This document shows positions 6,889 to 8,134 of a DNA stretch of 8,134 nt, piece after piece. Source of the DNA: an uncultured Bacilli bacterium (GTDB taxonomy: Bacteria > Bacillota_I > Bacilli_A > RF39 > UBA660). Under the pieces are notes generated by a model. The model made no database searches. It worked only from the letters and a program-made list of their open reading frames with translations, and had not been told where the DNA came from. Position numbers and translations under genes: made by a program. Location: assembly GCA_944371685.1 (NCBI GenBank), contig CALVXV010000057.1:1-8134 (forward strand). Reading direction: 5' to 3'. Every line of letters begins with the position of its first letter. The stretch's first letter is position 1.

Positions 6889-6914
6889 AAGTCCTTGATT
6901 TTCAAGGACTTTTT
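6889..6914. terminator. Intrinsic terminator after tRNA-Thr, probably bidirectional
   Basis: AAGTCCTTGA (6889-6898) pairs perfectly with TCAAGGACTT (6902-6911) over a three-base loop, and T5 (6910-6914) follows on the plus strand. The opposite strand ends TTATTTTC after the same hairpin, so it may also close the minus-strand operon ending at 6938. Confidence 0.85.
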
Positions 6915-6937
6915 AGTAATTAGATTTTTTACAATGT

Positions 6938-7630
6938 TTATTTTACATTATTTTTATATTTTTGCATTAAATCATTTGGTCTACTAATTTCGACATCAAT
7001 TGGGATATTATGTTTTTGACGAACTTGTTTTATTTGGCCTAATATTTTATTTAATTGTGATTGTTGATAATCATTTAATTCTTCTGGAAGCCATACTGTA
7101 CTTGATACATCAGAACATAATTGAATAACAATGTTACCAAAAGCAGTAGCTTTTATCTGCCAGCAATTATCAGAACTATAATAATCTTCAATATCATCTA
7201 AGCCATTATATAAGAAATTATAAACATAGTTTAAAGATGTACAGTGATTAATTACAGCATTAGCGAAAATTATTTGGTTTTTAGTAACGATACAGATTGC
7301 TCCTTCAAGGCCATTTACATAAAAATTTTCTAAATTAAATTGGCTGTTTTCCTTTAAAACTTCTTGTTCAATGGCTTTTTTATCAATTAAAGCTTCAAGA
7401 AAAGGAATATAGAACTCATCTTTTTGTAAGGTGGCGCTTATGATTTTAAAACCATATCTATCTAAATCATAACTGACATTTGGCATTTCAAATCCATATT
7501 TCATATAAATAGTGATACTATTGTTTTTTGTATCTATTTCATAAGTATTTATATGATGGTTGGTTTGCAAGCAATAATCTAATTTATCAATATCAAAAAT
7601 ATTTTCTAAGTTTATGATTATTTTTTCCAT
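6938..7630 (-). CDS. Unrecognised 230-aa protein coupled to desulfoferrodoxin
   Basis: I do not recognise this family. The protein appears soluble: no signal peptide and no membrane segment. Cysteines are at 20, 113, 130, 156 and 172, not in metal-binding CxxC pairs. Three parts can be seen. Residues 1-90 are mixed sheet and helix, with NNSITIYMKYGF and YDLDRYGFKIISATL. A middle part (108-180) has alternating hydrophobic strands (GAICIVTKNQIIFANAVI, FGNIVIQLCS). The helical tail from LPEELNDYQQ ends in a basic KYKNNVK. I chose the ATG at 7630, which shares its A with the desulfoferrodoxin stop (TAATG); the in-frame TTG at 7651 would add seven residues but has no ribosome binding site. No clear Shine-Dalgarno precedes the ATG either, so translation likely depends on coupling to desulfoferrodoxin. 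A role in the oxidative-stress unit is inferred from position only. Confidence 0.8.
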   Translation of the reverse strand: MEKIIINLENIFDIDKLDYCLQTNHHINTYEIDTKNNSITIYMKYGFEMPNVSYDLDRYGFKIISATLQKDEFYIPFLEALIDKKAIEQEVLKENSQFNLENFYVNGLEGAICIVTKNQIIFANAVINHCTSLNYVYNFLYNGLDDIEDYYSSDNCWQIKATAFGNIVIQLCSDVSSTVWLPEELNDYQQSQLNKILGQIKQVRQKHNIPIDVEISRPNDLMQKYKNNVK

Positions 7631-8001
7631 TAATTTATGTCGTTTTGCCAAAGACCGTGTTTATTACAATAAGCATAAATTTTAGCATTTTCTTTATAAT
7701 CAAATATCCAAATTGGTTCGTCTCCTGGTTTAAAATTATGAATTTCAACATTCTCATCATATACTAGTGCGACAAAATTAATATAGTGATCGTCATCCAT
7801 AGGATGCAATACTTCACCTACTTTAACAACGATTTTATTGTCTCTGACTTCATAGGTTGGAACGTGTTTTTCTAAAGCGGCATCTACTGAACCAGCAGTT
7901 AGTTCTTCCATAGGCTGTCCGCAGCACATTAAGGTTCCCTTTCCATTGACTAATAAGGCAACTACATTGCCACATTTTTTACATAAATAAAATTTTACCA
8001 T
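7630..8001 (-). CDS. dfx: Desulfoferrodoxin (class I superoxide reductase)
   Basis: Reduces superoxide to hydrogen peroxide without making oxygen, a cytoplasmic defence of anaerobes. 123 residues, close to the family's usual length. The N-terminal desulforedoxin domain holds the center I iron ligands C7, C10, C26 and C27. The neelaredoxin domain holds the center II ligands H46 (in EKHVP), H66 (LHPM), H72 (DDHYI), C112 and H115 (YCNKHG). E44 and K45 match the pair beside the active iron in known enzymes. All ligands are present, so it should be active. The ATG at 8001 follows GGAGATG (8013-8007). It has its own strong promoter and leads a two-gene unit with the unknown protein downstream. Rubredoxin, the usual electron donor, is not in the window. 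No PerR-like box was identified by eye. Confidence 0.96.
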   Translation of the reverse strand: MVKFYLCKKCGNVVALLVNGKGTLMCCGQPMEELTAGSVDAALEKHVPTYEVRDNKIVVKVGEVLHPMDDDHYINFVALVYDENVEIHNFKPGDEPIWIFDYKENAKIYAYCNKHGLWQNDIN

Positions 8002-8029
8002 TTTTACATCTCCATTCTTTTACATTATT

Positions 8030-8058
8030 ATTTTATATGTTTATGAAATGTTAGTCAA
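8030..8058 (-). promoter_or_regulatory. Promoter of the desulfoferrodoxin operon
   Basis: On the minus strand, -35 TTGACT (8058-8053) and -10 TAAAAT (8035-8030) are 17 bases apart, the same hexamers and spacing as the secreted-protein promoter, here without a palindrome in the spacer. The transcript would start about 20 bases before the ribosome binding site. Confidence 0.72.
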
Positions 8059-8068
8059 CTTTTATGTA

Positions 8069-8107
8069 CCAAAAAACATGCTTTTCTGTCATAAAGCATG
8101 TTTTTGG
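8069..8107. terminator. Intrinsic terminator upstream of the desulfoferrodoxin promoter
   Basis: CATGCTTT (8077-8084) pairs with AAAGCATG (8093-8100) over an 8-base loop. A/T and CC/GG pairs extend the stem to 8069 and 8107, with one extra A in the left arm. The T run on either strand follows the GC part. It probably ends a minus-strand gene lying beyond the right edge and isolates the desulfoferrodoxin promoter. Confidence 0.7.
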
Positions 8108-8134
8108 ATGGTTTTTAGAGAAATTATAAGATTA

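Noticed and set aside
7631..7651. TTG at 7651 as the start of the unknown protein
   Set aside because: No Shine-Dalgarno precedes it and it would overlap desulfoferrodoxin by 22 bases; the ATG at 7630 in a TAATG junction is the simpler coupled start.
8108..8134. ATG-initiated plus-strand frame (nine codons) at the right edge
   Set aside because: It follows a terminator directly, has no ribosome binding site, and is too short to judge.
1..8134. CRISPR array, insertion sequence or integration site
   Set aside because: No regularly spaced repeats, transposase or integrase fragments, or direct repeats of the tRNA 3' end were seen in the window.

Overview
The window is AT-rich, uses TGA and TAG as real stops (cysteine desulfurase ends in TGA, mutL in TAG) and TGG for tryptophan. 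It encodes a cell-wall transpeptidase, an endonuclease-type MutL and a superoxide reductase. Together these suggest an anaerobic low-GC Bacillota with a wall and the standard bacterial code. The secreted-protein family at 1191-2139 resembles proteins I associate with uncultured gut Bacilli (RF39-like lineages); that placement is from memory and inference, not a search.

Layout. Positions 1-1121 (minus) hold the N-terminal 373 codons of a class B penicillin-binding protein running off the left edge. Positions 1191-2139 (minus) are the remains of a secreted or surface protein gene broken by two 1-base losses in A runs and one TGG-to-TAG change; its ribosome binding site, promoter and terminator are all intact. 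Divergent from it, 2255-2488 (plus) encodes a 77-residue XRE-family regulator. The gap between the two has a strong minus-strand promoter (TTGACT-N17-TAAAAT) with a perfect 13-base palindrome in its spacer, the obvious candidate operator.

Positions 2519-6597 (minus) form a compact operon mutL - cysteine desulfurase - membrane thioredoxin-like protein, with a 12-bp gap and then an ATGA overlap. It starts at an extended -10 promoter and ends at a bidirectional hairpin shared with the XRE gene. The membrane protein keeps its CPHC redox motif but has no cysteine at all in its membrane half.

A plus-strand tRNA-Thr(CGT) with its own promoter and terminator (6760-6914) lies alone between minus-strand units. 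Positions 6938-8001 (minus) hold a second small operon: desulfoferrodoxin (superoxide reductase) coupled by a TAATG junction to an unrecognised 230-residue protein, with a strong promoter at 8030-8058. A hairpin at 8069-8107 closes whatever lies to the right.

Most of the window is ordinary housekeeping. The parts worth a second look are the decayed secreted-protein gene with its intact operator/regulator pair, the cysteine-less membrane redox protein, and the unknown partner of desulfoferrodoxin.
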